A DNA stretch of 64,000 nucleotides, from the NCBI GenBank assembly GCA_035048495.1, contig CM068541.1:3293929-3357928 (forward strand), read 5' to 3'. Below the pieces are notes generated by a model. It did no database searches. It had not been told where the DNA came from and was given only the letters and a program-made list of their open reading frames with translations. The position numbers and the translations under genes are program-made. The stretch comes from Euptelea pleiosperma (taxonomy: Eukaryota; Streptophyta; Magnoliopsida; Ranunculales; Eupteleaceae). Every line of letters begins with the position of its first letter. Position 1 is the stretch's first letter. Positions 12,801 through 22,999 of the stretch are shown here, piece by piece.

Positions 12801-15800
12801 ATCCAAGTGGAAGGAAGCCATGTTTGAAGAGATGAGAGCCCTTGAAAAAATGACACATGGGATCTTGTGACCTTACTTAATTGATAGTCATAAGGCTAGG
12901 TTAACGGCAAAAGGGTTCACTCAAACATATGGGATTGACTAACAGGATAAGTTTGCATCGGTTTCTAAGATGAACTCTATTAGAGTTTCTCCCTGATAGC
13001 AAATATGTCTTGGCCTTTATATCAGTTGAATGTGAAGAATGCCTTCCTCCATGGTGTGTTGGATCAAATGTAAATGATGATGCCACCAGGATTCAAACAT
13101 GAAGATAGCGATAATCATGTTTGTAAACTGTAGAAAATCTTGTATGGGCTGAAATAATCACCTCGAGCCTTGTTTGAGAGATTCAATGGGGCAATCAAGA
13201 AAATAGGTATGTATATAGCCAAGCAAACAACACATTGTAAGTCAAACACAAGCAAGATAGAAAGACTACTCTCATAGTTTATGTGGATGACATTGTGGTG
13301 ACAAGAAATGACTCAAAAGAAGTGCAAGAATTGAAAAAATTTGGACAGATTTTGAGATTAAAAGATCTTGGACCCTTGAAATACTTTATAGGAATTGAGG
13401 TAGCTTAGTCGAAGAAAGAGATTCATCTCTTAGATGAACTATGACATGTTGAATGAAACGGAAAACCTTGGTGTCGAGCCTGAGACACGCCTATTGATCA
13501 GAATCATTGGCTAAATGATGTGGATGGTAACCGCCTCATTGATGTAGGCAGATTTTAGAGACTAGTTAGGAGGCTGATTTACCTGTACCTTACGCACCCC
13601 GGAATTGTGTTTGCGATTAGTGTAATCAGCCAATTTATGCATGTTCCTTGAGCATCTCACCTTGAGGCTGCCGACAGAGTTCTTAGGTATCTCAAGGACT
13701 CTCCAAGAAAAGGTCTACTGTTTGGGAGGCATGGAACCTACATATGGAAGCATATATTGGTACAGCTTGGGCAGGTTCAATTACTGATTGTCAATTTACA
13801 TCTAATTACTATACCTTTGTTGGGGGTAACTTGGTTTCTTGGAGAAGTAAGAAACAGTCTATGGTGGCTAGATCAAGCACAGAGGCAAAGTTTTGGACTA
13901 TGGCCCATAGCGTTTGTGAGCTCTTATGGCTAAAGACTATGCTGGGTGAGTTAAGAATCAAAGTTCAAGAGCCAATGAGCTTATACTGCAACAATAAAGC
14001 TGACATTAACATTGCCCATAACCCATACACTTCATCAAGGAAAAGTTGAAGTGGGCAGATTTGCACACCTTATATCAAGACAGAAGAGCAAATTGCAGGT
14101 GTTTTGATTAAAGGTGCTAGTAACGGTTGTCTCCAAAATATGTTAATCAAGATGGGTATGATAAATATCTTCGTACCATCTTGAGGAGTGCCGGTTGTCT
14201 TTATTTTCCCTATTTCATTGTAACTTGGTTTACTAGGGGTATTTCTAGTATTTGTCTTTCACCTCATTAATATAAATGAAAAACGTGTTCCACATAATAC
14301 ACGATTTCCTCTTCTCCATTCTTCTCTCTTCTCCTCTTCTCTCAGCTTTCTCTTCTTCTCTTCTCTTCTCTTCTCTTCTCTCCTAATCTTTTCTACTTTA
14401 CTTTCCATCATCATTTAATAAACCTTCCTCCCAGGATATTGTTGTGTGTGTGTGTAGCTAAACAATCTGTTGAAAGTTTTCCTCTAAAACTGTGAATTTA
14501 AGCTAACTGCATTCCAATTCAAAACAAAGCTTACAGAGAAAACCATTTCCCATTTTTTTTCAATAAATATGCATTTCTAGGAAGCACTCCTTTCACATGC
14601 CTAGCACTAGCAGAGTATATGTTCAAGTTACAAAAAAATGAGAACTTTCTTTACTTTATTGGTTGAAATAAATAAGAATTATGGGAGACCAGATGCCTAA
14701 CAGTTAGGTCATCACGTTTCATACGTGCATTTCGAACTTTTGGATTATAGTCCCTCTAACGGGTTTGCAGATTGTATTTGCATTTGATCAGTGAGCAGAT
14801 CTGCTGCTCTCATGCACAATATGGGAGTGTTCATAACTTCAGATCATACCTGTGGAAGTAAGGTAGGAAAAGAACTTAGAAATTTTGTTTTGTTCACATT
14901 CAGAAAATCGAGGGTTGCTTCTGCAACAACAGGGTCTGCAAACTCACTGCAATAAACATAATATATGGATCAGTGTTCGCTTACCATTGCATCTGGATTA
15001 TTAATTAACATACAAACATAAGCACAATTCCATAAACTTCTACATCTATTAGCATCGTTGACAAGAAAAGGTCAAATAGGTGCTGAAAAGCAGTCCAGAC
15101 CAAGCAAACTTAACTGTGAAAATGCCGATACACAATGATACGTGGTATCAAAGGCACTTTTTATCGATCCTTGTCTACTCTGTACTCTATTTTCTATATG
15201 AGACTAGATATGTAATTGCATTCTTATTTCAATTCATAAGTACTATTTTCCGTTTTTGATGAACAATAACAACATTTATTAGAAGTAAAAAAAGGGAGGG
15301 AAATACAAGAGGTGAGAACCAATAAAAAGGGATATGAGGCAAAATGATAAACCAAAAAGAAGTTACAATGCTAACTCTCCGCCACTTTACAAAGCATCCC
15401 TTAAAACATCTCTTTTTTGCTAGGATATCCACCTCTTCATTTGCCAACTTAGGTGCAAAAGTAAACAAGATGTTCAAAGATACCACCATGTCCCAAATCT
15501 CTTTAATTATATGAGATAATATCAACATAACCTTTTATCAAACATCAAGCTAATAACATTACCAGAGTCCACCATTGAAAGTAATTTGTCCAAGTTCAAG
15601 CTAGACTCTCTTATAAAACCCAAGCAAACATGAAAAACTCTCCCCCCTAGTTAGCAATTTCCCATTTAATAAGCATATTTAATGTATTTTTGACAAAACA
15701 TATTAAACTGTTGTTTTATTCAAAGATTTGGTAAAATTCGTGTATTTTATGCGGAACTATATTGTACCCATATTAAAGGCATATTATACACATATTATTG

Positions 15801-18800
15801 AAAACCTAATTTTTGAATTTGAAAGGAAATACAAAAAAATCATTTTTTAATACTTCTTATTTTATTTTATTCTTTGCTGAATTTTTAAACGTATTTTCAA
15901 ATGACAAATCATGTCCTGTATTTTTTGCCATCTGCCGAATTGCTAACTAGGCTCTCCCCTTCTCTCTGAAGATGCCCCCAAAGGACCCAAATTACCAAGA
16001 GAACACCAATCAAACGTAGTTTTTAAAATCCACAATAGGAGGGCTATTTAGTGGGAAAAGGCTATTTAGTCCCCATTCCCAAAAATCTGCATCACTTTTG
16101 TGTTGATTACACGCTTACGGATATGTGATTACTTATCTGAATACTTGGTATCATACAATAACAATTAATTGTGTTGGGCCACGAGATTCAATCTTGGGTG
16201 CAAGTTCTCAATGACTGAACTACCATGTTATAAGTACTATATTGTAATTTGAGGGCCATAAGTGAATCCTTAATCACAAGTTTTGATTGATTATTCACAA
16301 GGGTGGCAAGGGGTCAGTCGGGTCGGGTCAGGCTGGGCCCAAGTTAAACCCAACATTTGTGATCATGACCTAAACGTGAGCCAGCTTGAGATGGGTCAAC
16401 CAGAACACAACTCGTGACTCAAAAACACCCAACCCTAACCCAAAAATAATTAGGTGGGTTCGGTTGGCAAGTTAATTCAGCTATTTGCTCATGTCAAATC
16501 AAGTCAACTTAAACTTTGACACTTATGACTACCAACAAACATGTCACCAACCCCAACCCAAGAAAAAACTAGGTGGATTTGACTAGGTTGGGTCAAGGAC
16601 CGCCACCCCTAACTTCTTATGTGATGTGAAATAGACTATTCAAGTGGAAAACTGCAAAAAAAAAAAAAAATTGTTTCTTTAAGTGCACTAGGTGGTCTGT
16701 CTCAGTCGTTGAGAGCTAGGAAGACAATCTTAGGACAATGTAATGATTCTACAACCCCCACATCCTTTTAATTATATCTTTCACTGAGGGTGCAGTGCGA
16801 TACTTACTAAGAGAGTAACTTTATTGGGAAGAAAAAACTTGCTACTTCAATCTATCAAACTTGCCAATTATTTCACCCATGGTTTCAAAACTCAATCTCT
16901 GGACCCACCCTGGGCAAGGCCGAAACACACGATGATCAAGATAGCCTAGTCTTGACCATTTTATTAAACCATAATTTTCAACTAGGAAATACATCTTGTA
17001 CAATCATAACTACAAACTCTTATGATTTCAAAGTTTGACAAGCAAGTGTCAAATCACCAGAAAATATTCCTTAGAAAGTTTGAAATGTTCAAGATGAGAA
17101 CAAAAATGGTGTGTTCAGTGATATCTACAAATTTTTGGTTTAAATCCTACAAAATGGTCAAAATAACAAATAAAGGGTTCTAAGGGGGGAAAGGAAAAGA
17201 AGAAAGGTTGGATAGGTGCTTGATTCAAGTCTGACCCACCAAAACTTTTGGAATAGAAAAATTTTAACAAGAAATATTTTTATAAGAAAATTCTAACAGA
17301 AACTTAAAAGATGTTATGCTCAAACTATGCTCAGTTCATCACAATTTTGCATGGTCATCATACAAACTCAACTATTTCTAAGTACTTGGCAATATTTTTC
17401 TTTGTTTTGCAAAAAACCTACAATGTTCTTATGATTCAACTCTTCTTGATCAGTGTAGTCAAAGCTTTGCCTAGGTGATGCCGAGTCAATACTTCACCTA
17501 TGCAACATGACTCAAACAGGTACTAGCTAAAGTTGATCCAAACTCAAAACTTTTAGTTAATATTTTGATTAACTTTGTTAATTATTTAATATAACAATGA
17601 CATATTTTTTAGTTTTACTAATAGAAATTAAGGAATGTGGGTTTTCTTTATCTTTGAAAAAAAAGCCCCACTATCTTCTCTCTTCTTCACAGAGAAGACA
17701 AGCAAGGTGATAGCTAGGAGCTCTGTCTTTTGGCGGGAACAGTAAAACATGGCCGTCGCCATTCTTACGCTTCTCGCTTACAAGTTACGACAATAGCGCC
17801 TTATTCGCTCTATGTGCGAACATGGGCTCTTTTCCTTGTGCATACGAACAATTGTCCAGCAGGACTTTTTTTCTTTGGAAAGTAATCTAGAGATTAGGCG
17901 GACCCCTAACAAATCTTATTGACAAAAACAAAAGAAACTATCGCCTGGCGTCTGGTGCTTGGCGCGTCGGACTACACTGGTCTTGATCAAGATGTCAACC
18001 CGTTCCTTGATAAACAATCAAGTTTTAAAACATTTCGCGAACAAATGGCAAATAGTAAAAAGTAATGACGAGAATAAGACCCGTACCATACACAACTTTT
18101 CACATCTCTTTAGTAAAATAACATGTCTAAACACTCGGGCTAATTGACTCTAGCATTGATTAGTTGGTCACAAAGAAACACTAACCTTCCAAACACAACT
18201 TATGTTTGATACATGGCAACAACCATAAACATCGTGTATATGTGTCAACAGTTTTGAATCGATAAAAGTTCAAGAAATCTTCCACGCCGTAAGAAAATCA
18301 TTACCGGCTTAAGCATGAACGGAAAAATGTCCTCAAACTGGGATCAGCATCATGCAGGAGCACCTCCCCAAAATCAAGAAAAAATTGAAGAATGGCCTGA
18401 TAGAACCAGTAGTAAGAAGGATTAGACCTTTAAAAGCTAAATTACCATACTCTCAAACACAACAAATCATAGAAGATAACAAAGCAATTAAAACAAGCAT
18501 CCAAAGAATAATCTTAACTATTTTATATAACATTCTCAAATAGAGCCCCAACTAATGAGTCCAAGGTGTTTGAAAGTTGAGACATGCAACCAAATATTCA
18601 GCCAATCATAAACAAATTAAAGGAGATAATGCAATCTTTTAATTACTTCAAGTGTAACAATTAGGATACCAGTGGTAAATTATAAATGAAACGAAATTCT
18701 AGAGAAAACAAAATCAAATAGAAATTTTACATAAGAATCAAAGCTAACACTTATTTAATCAAAAACTAAATAAATAAAATGCTTATGAAATAGAAATCTA

Positions 18801-20512
18801 ATAGTAATTACCCAAAGTTGATTCCTTGCAAATTACCATGTGTTGACCATAAAACGGTAGTCAAAAGTGTTTGTAAGGCACAGAAATGAGTCACTACCTT
18901 AGAGCCTGAGGGTGCATACTTGAAGCAGTCGGATATATGGAACCTCTCGGCAATATAGCATTGAGGGAGTTTATCTTGCTTCAATAAGTTCTATTAGACA
19001 TAAATATCCTCAAAATGGCAGATGAAGTCATTCCTTTTGAGACAAATAATACATAAGGTGTTTCTCAGCCCATAACTTCTGTATATAGTTACCAGGGCTT
19101 AAATTGTAGAATCCAATTTCCACGGGGTGAGGTTCATAACTTATATCCAATCATCTCTAAGCACTCTATTAATCTCATTTAGCTGTAACATGATCATTTT
19201 ATCTTAAAAAGGAAACAATGGCATGTCCTACTACTGTTTTCGTTAACCATGAAGGTGTGGAAGTCAGATTTTTTTATCCAAGTATTACACTGACCTCCTA
19301 TACTTTTTTATTATGGTCACATATGGCCATCCCTTAGATTTTTTTTTTAACTTTGACAGTTATTACCTTATAGATGACTTTTCAAACAATCTTAATTTAT
19401 AGACAGAAGAATCTTCAGGGGCAGTTAGGAAGCCAAATGGTGGTAAAGAGAACCAGAACATGGCCGGGAGAGGAGATATGTCATTGTTCTAGAAAATTGT
19501 CAGCTAAAGAACTTTTCTTGCATTGACTTACTTATGACTTAGCAATCAAATGGGAATATTAGGAAAATTAGATCTTGGAGGACTATTTTATAGTACATTC
19601 GTGTGTAATTTATTTTTATTCAATTCCTACCAGTTTTGGAGTTGTGAATTGTTGAAGAAGAGTCCATTCGACCCAAAAATCCTCAAAAAAGAAGCTCATA
19701 GCAACCACATAGCTATACAAACCATAAGTACACCAAATTCCATCACTTCAGAGTGCCAAAAGTTAAGCTATATTGAACTAGAATACTATGTAAGATTGAA
19801 GGCCTCCAGAGAAGTCCCCTGTGCAGCGATACCCCTCAATAACCCCTTTTCAGACAATACTCTCAACATTTCAAAAGGCTCAAGACGTCAATTTGTCGAT
19901 GAAAAACCCAACATTTGAATTATTTCCAGTTCAGTATCGTTAGTATTTCCCCCTTCTTTCTTGATAAATTTGCACAAATTTCTTCATAAATACAAAATAA
20001 ATTAAATTTCTAAATAAAAATCACAGACCATGATGAAATTATATTAAAAAAGAACGGTATCCTCATTTCTTCCAGTAAATAACACTAAAAACAAACTAAA
20101 TTCCAAAATGAGGCAACAATGAGAACAGATAAATTGAGAAAATGAAACCTCACCAGCAAGAGAAGGCCATTAGAGGTCTGCGACTGCGACTGCGACTGAG
20201 ACAGCGACGCCACCGAGCGTTGAAAGAGCTTGTTCATCTGCGGATAAATCCTAGCTACCAAATCCTCTGATTTCTCAGCCTGACACGTCTCACAGAGCCT
20301 TTTCACCTAAGAGAAGAATCACAGAAAAAAATAATCTGGAGAGGTGATCGATCGAGAGAAATCAAACTAGATTAAGTGATGAAACATACAGATTGGAGGA
20401 GAGATGGATCAGAAGCAGGGTCGTTTGCTGAAGAAGAATCTCTGGCACTCGCAGATAACGATCTCAGATGAAAATCCCAATCCCTGTCTCGATCCACTGG
20501 TTGTTTCGCCAT
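872..20512 (-). CDS. AP5Z1: AP-5 complex subunit zeta-1, 5' part (partial gene)
   Basis: Zeta (sigma/large-type scaffold) subunit of the AP-5 adaptor complex, which acts in late endosomal sorting. Ten coding exons on the minus strand: 20390-20512, 20154-20306, 18305-18396, 14850-14946, 8920-8963, 5901-5989, 2256-2347, 2021-2167, 1099-1246, 872-948. They total 1062 nt (354 codons) and every phase closes across GT..AG junctions. The start MAKQPVDRDRDWDFHLRSL is preceded by a good context (AAAATGG). Further family stretches are FADPVVAEATLDF, FFPLLLKLIAWNGEK, MLLALMDEAYTGSTIG, ERHWTSPGMSAALQ and LICALIPLLMSRNAT, recognised from the plant AP5Z1 family by memory. Protein is helical-repeat-like with no signal peptide or membrane segment. 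The 3' exons are missing because the gene leaves the window. Introns are 83, 1757, 3358, 5886, 2930, 3553, 88, 774 and 150 bp; the large ones contain transposon remains. Confidence 0.9.
3191..3618. repeat. MITE-like element flanked by a perfect 32-bp direct repeat
   Basis: The 32 bases starting GGGCTGGGATAAAG occur identically at 3191-3222 and 3587-3618. Between them lies about 364 bp whose ends are imperfectly inverted (GGGGACCACATG near 3246 against CATGTGGGCCCC near 3531), with a GATCATCC-type motif also found in the elements at 43286 and 61267. It lies in AP5Z1 intron 6. Confidence 0.55.
3650..3990 (-). mobile_element. LINE 3'-end remnant
   Basis: Read on the minus strand, this gives a broken peptide with RIPWQFLRFAIMWAI and KERNARIFE, typical of the segment after the zinc-binding region of plant L1-type LINE ORF2. 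It then runs into a low-complexity tail reading NTFLTYKN. Stops and frame changes are frequent. It lies in AP5Z1 intron 6 in the sense orientation of the gene. Confidence 0.6.
6230..6554 (+). mobile_element. LINE ORF2 fragment with reverse-transcriptase zinc-binding (zf-RVT) domain
   Basis: The open frame contains WIVPIPSKVRIFRL followed by CSLCQSNGEIVDHVFIHC and FEVWQIFFLLFG. This is the C-x2-C ... H-x4-C signature of the zf-RVT domain found at the C-terminus of plant LINE reverse transcriptases. No RT domain precedes it, so it is a truncated relic in AP5Z1 intron 5, antisense to the host gene. Confidence 0.7.
7079..8235 (-). pseudogene. hAT-type transposase relic (BED zinc finger + DUF659)
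   Basis: Minus-strand pieces in the correct order for a hAT transposase. At about 8235-8110 there is a BED-like finger piece (IKCKYCSRVIKGGAKR). At 7614-7300 a DUF659-like block contains WPKTGVTILLDGWKDIRGQ and DNPEGTVFFKSV. At about 7290-7079 the block TPCATHCVDLMLENI and VRKFTKRELICSAIT follows. Frameshifts and stops separate the pieces, a low-complexity CCCCACCCC/AAATA tract interrupts it near 7770-7805, and no complete catalytic domain remains. It lies in AP5Z1 intron 5, sense to the gene. Terminal repeats and 8-bp target duplications were not found. Confidence 0.7.
9226..9482 (+). repeat. 5' LTR of the Copia element
   Basis: Starts TGTTGGTTATGTC, shares TTTCACCTCATTAATATAAA and the CTTCTCTTCTC pyrimidine tract with the copy at 14189-14440, and ends just before the primer-binding site. 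Confidence 0.75.
9884..14049 (+). pseudogene. Copia gag-pol polyprotein, broken
   Basis: Gag begins near 9884 (KLDGSNYLEWAQYVRMYI). A degraded zinc knuckle lies near 10671. Protease reads WIIDSGAFDHMT at about 10974. The GAG-pre-integrase block YHNRLGHLSVSRL ... CETCELAKH is at 11370-11480. Integrase remnants are at 11740-12100. The reverse-transcriptase motif YVDDIVVT is at about 13280. RNase H has WRSKKQSMVARSSTEAKF at about 13838. Many frameshifts and stops interrupt the frame, including one between gag and protease and several in RT, so no polyprotein can be made. The catalytic YVDD motif itself is intact. Confidence 0.85.
14189..14440 (+). repeat. 3' LTR of the Copia element
   Basis: Starts TGCCGGTTGTCTTTATT and aligns with the 5' LTR, but carries numerous substitutions and small indels, including a longer CTTCTCTT run. 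This divergence points to an old insertion. The end near 14425-14445 is approximate. Confidence 0.7.
15229..15560 (-). mobile_element. LINE C-terminal (RNase H-like) remnant
   Basis: A minus-strand open frame has LANEEVDILAKKRCFKG, which matches the plant LINE RNase H tail motif (usually ANEVAD.LAK.G). It is followed by a hydrophobic 3' segment. 5'-truncated, in AP5Z1 intron 3 and sense to it. Confidence 0.55.
16140..16240 (-). repeat. Possible tRNA-derived SINE fragment
   Basis: On the minus strand, TGGTAGTTCAGTCATTGAG resembles a Pol III box A and GATTGAATCTC resembles a weak box B, with spacing as in tRNA-type SINEs. No poly(A) tail or target duplication was identified, so this is tentative. 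Confidence 0.25.
16298..16611. mobile_element. hAT-like non-autonomous element
   Basis: The ends are inverted: CAAGGGTGGCAAGGGGTC on the left against GACCGCCACCCCTAAC-type sequence on the right. The interior has the GGGTCGGGTC/GGTTGGGTCAA repeats common in short plant hAT derivatives. No clear 8-bp target duplication is visible. Confidence 0.4.
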
Positions 20513-22999
20513 TTTCGGATGACACCGAAGCTTTTCTTCTTCTTTCTTCTTTTCGTGACAAATCGAAGGGTCGGTTGAGACTTGAGAGATTTGTATTCGC
20601 TATTCGATCTTTCCGGTGCTTTAGGAGATGGGCGCCGACAATGACACCTCATGGACATCCATGGATATTAAAAATAATGACGTCATAAAAGGTGTATGGT
20701 ATTATTGTGCACACATAGAAGGCTGAGATTGAGGTAACATTGTACTAAATTACAACTGGAATTAGTTTTGGTGGGAAATTTAAGCTTCGCGGGCAGTAAG
20801 CTGGTAACGAGCCAGTACCCATGAGGAGCCGAGTGTGTAATACGCACCAAGATTTAAAAAGGGACCGTTATAACGGTATAACGGACTGGGGCATTACCGT
20901 TTTTCCATTACAACGGATTGTAACGCACATGGGCAAAAACAGAGAAAATGGGAAAATAATGGAAAATAGAGAAAAAATGGTGCTAAAATTCAAATTTTCA
21001 ATAAAATTTACAACGGATGTTATTTTAACACTTTTTCAAAAACTAATGGCCATTATTTTTTGAGCATTAAAACGGTACATAACGTAACCGGGGAGGCCCG
21101 AATCTATTATAACGACTGGATTTTTAAGCCACGATGCACACCTTGTTCATTTACCCCAAAAGATTGACTTGTTATAGAAAGGCAAAACAACTATGTATAC
21201 CAAAGAGTCATCGGGCCAACATAACATACCAGTGCGGGAACACATCATCCGTTAACACTCCCCCTTTGTAGAAATACACTCTACTAAAGACTTGAACCCA
21301 CGACCTCCTAAACCTTAAGGCTTGAATACCATGTTAAACAACCATTTACCCAAAAAGATTGATCCATTGGGGAAATGCGAAACAACTATGTATATCATCC
21401 GGCCAACGCAATATATGATTCACAAGCTGATTGATTGCCTGTCCATCGATGATGGCGTATGATCAATCATTTACAACTTCACCAATCCATTGGAGATTCC
21501 TAACAATCCAGTGCAGACTGCAGACTTTGTGTTGACCGTTGACTATACGTCTTTAGATGTTTGAGACCTGTCATCTGCGGTACACTTAGATTGGAATGGA
21601 ATGATGAATTTCTTCGCCTCTTTGCCGAAAAAAAATTTGAATTCTCTCGTGGAGACTAGCAGGACCCCGGAAAGATTTAACATATCCTCCACGGCAGTAA
21701 CAGAAATTAAAATTTTCAAATGGAAAGAAAATGGGCATGAGGTCCAGCCTCGACAGACCCTACCCATCTTACAGTGAGCATGACCCGATGTGATTATTAA
21801 TTGGGGTAAATCAAAATGACGGTCCATAGCTTACTGATTGGAGCCATGTACGTCCAGTAATCGGGTACTCTTTCATACTCCTAATTTGGCCACCTTATGT
21901 ATTTGTCCAATTTGTGAATATTGCTTCAACAAGATCACCCGCTCAGCTTGATTTGGGAGCTATGGCACATCCAAGTTGTAGCCCATCACACAAGCAAAAG
22001 GATTGATGAACTGGTGCGACCCATTGGAGCATGGTGCACAGCACCAGCATTTTCATCTTATTGATGAAGGATTACTTTGAAAAATAAAAATAAAAATTGG
22101 GAAGGTTAGTCTTAGATACACCACCTTGACCCTCATCAGATAACATGGTGCAATGCAAACCCCACCCACTACCATAAAATTGCAAATTCCTTTACAGAAG
22201 AAACAAATGCTGCAGCAGACAAGATTGAGGCTCAATTCTTATTCTCTTATAAATTACAAAGGTTTCAAGAAAAGGAAATCACAGTACATGTATTGAAAGA
22301 ATATAGCTTTGTCAAACAAGTGCAGTTGCTCCATTTGAAGGCAAAGTGTGAAGTCTGACAGCTTCAACTAGATCACTAATACAGAATAAATATTGGAAAT
22401 GTCAATTTGATCTGATCAATGAAACGAGGAAATTAAAGAAAACATAAAAGACTCCGCAGATGCTGGGTGGTTGCCATCCCGATTCAATTTGGCTTTCTTT
22501 AATCCATCAGCCCGACTACAGTAGGATACTCGATAAGGTTCCTACACATTCCCCCTGCAGAAAATTAAAAAGAAACAGCAGAAAATTTTACAGGAATCTC
22601 CCTCAAAGTGATGATTAGATAAATATAGCCAGTTTGCAATTTCATATGTGATTTCTAAAAATATTTTTAAGGATCCCCATGAACTTGTCACTAGGAAAAT
22701 GAGGTTTACTCCTGTCAACAACCACAATAAAGAATTTAAAGATCCCCCAAACTCTTGTGGACTGCAAAATAAGAATATAGATTGATAAGGGGTAAAAGGA
22801 ATTCCGGGAGCTGCACTTTGTAAGCTTTGCTGGAAGAGAATGTGCATGGTACAGGCTCCAAACTTTACATATACATGATTCTGGCATTAGTGCCATGGTA
22901 CACTTGCTTGGCAGCTAAGGCAAAAATTAGTAGAGCATACCATAAACACGATGAAACGCAAAAGTAATTTACAGATCAGGCTGAACCAGGTAAATTAAC
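20513..22999. other. Intergenic: AP5Z1 promoter side and PCFS4 3' side
   Basis: No coding region recognised. The stretch nearest 20513 should hold the AP5Z1 5' UTR and promoter; the stretch below 23000 should hold the PCFS4 3' UTR. Between them are a foldback repeat (20860-21125) and two related units near 21170-21230 and 21360-21415 (both with AACAACTATGTATA). The rest shows no recognisable feature. Confidence 0.6.
20860..21125. repeat. Foldback element with TTATAACG arms
   Basis: The left end reads GACCGTTATAACGGTATAACGG and the right end has TAACGTAACC and TTATAACGAC. Several inverted CGTTATAACG-like units make a self-complementary structure, about 350 bp upstream of the AP5Z1 start codon. 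The same motif vocabulary (ACCGTTA, TGTAATG) recurs in the tandem array at 39000-39275. Confidence 0.4.

Larger units (their letters stand above)
9226..14440 (+). mobile_element. Ty1-copia LTR retrotransposon, near full length, inactive
   Basis: Two similar terminal repeats (about 9226-9482 and 14189-14440) bracket a copia-ordered internal region: gag, protease, integrase, reverse transcriptase, RNase H. The primer-binding site TGGTATTAGAGC at 9483 is typical of plant copia elements primed by initiator tRNA-Met. A purine-rich tract precedes the 3' LTR at about 14180. The 5' LTR carries AT-rich promoter-like sequence and both LTRs have long TCTTC/TCTCT runs. It sits in AP5Z1 intron 4, antisense to the host gene. 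The exact 3' boundary is uncertain. Confidence 0.88.

Noticed and set aside
20404..20688. Plus-strand open frame of 94 codons
   Set aside because: Antisense to AP5Z1 exon 1 and its leader; the minus-strand exon with good family similarity explains the sequence.
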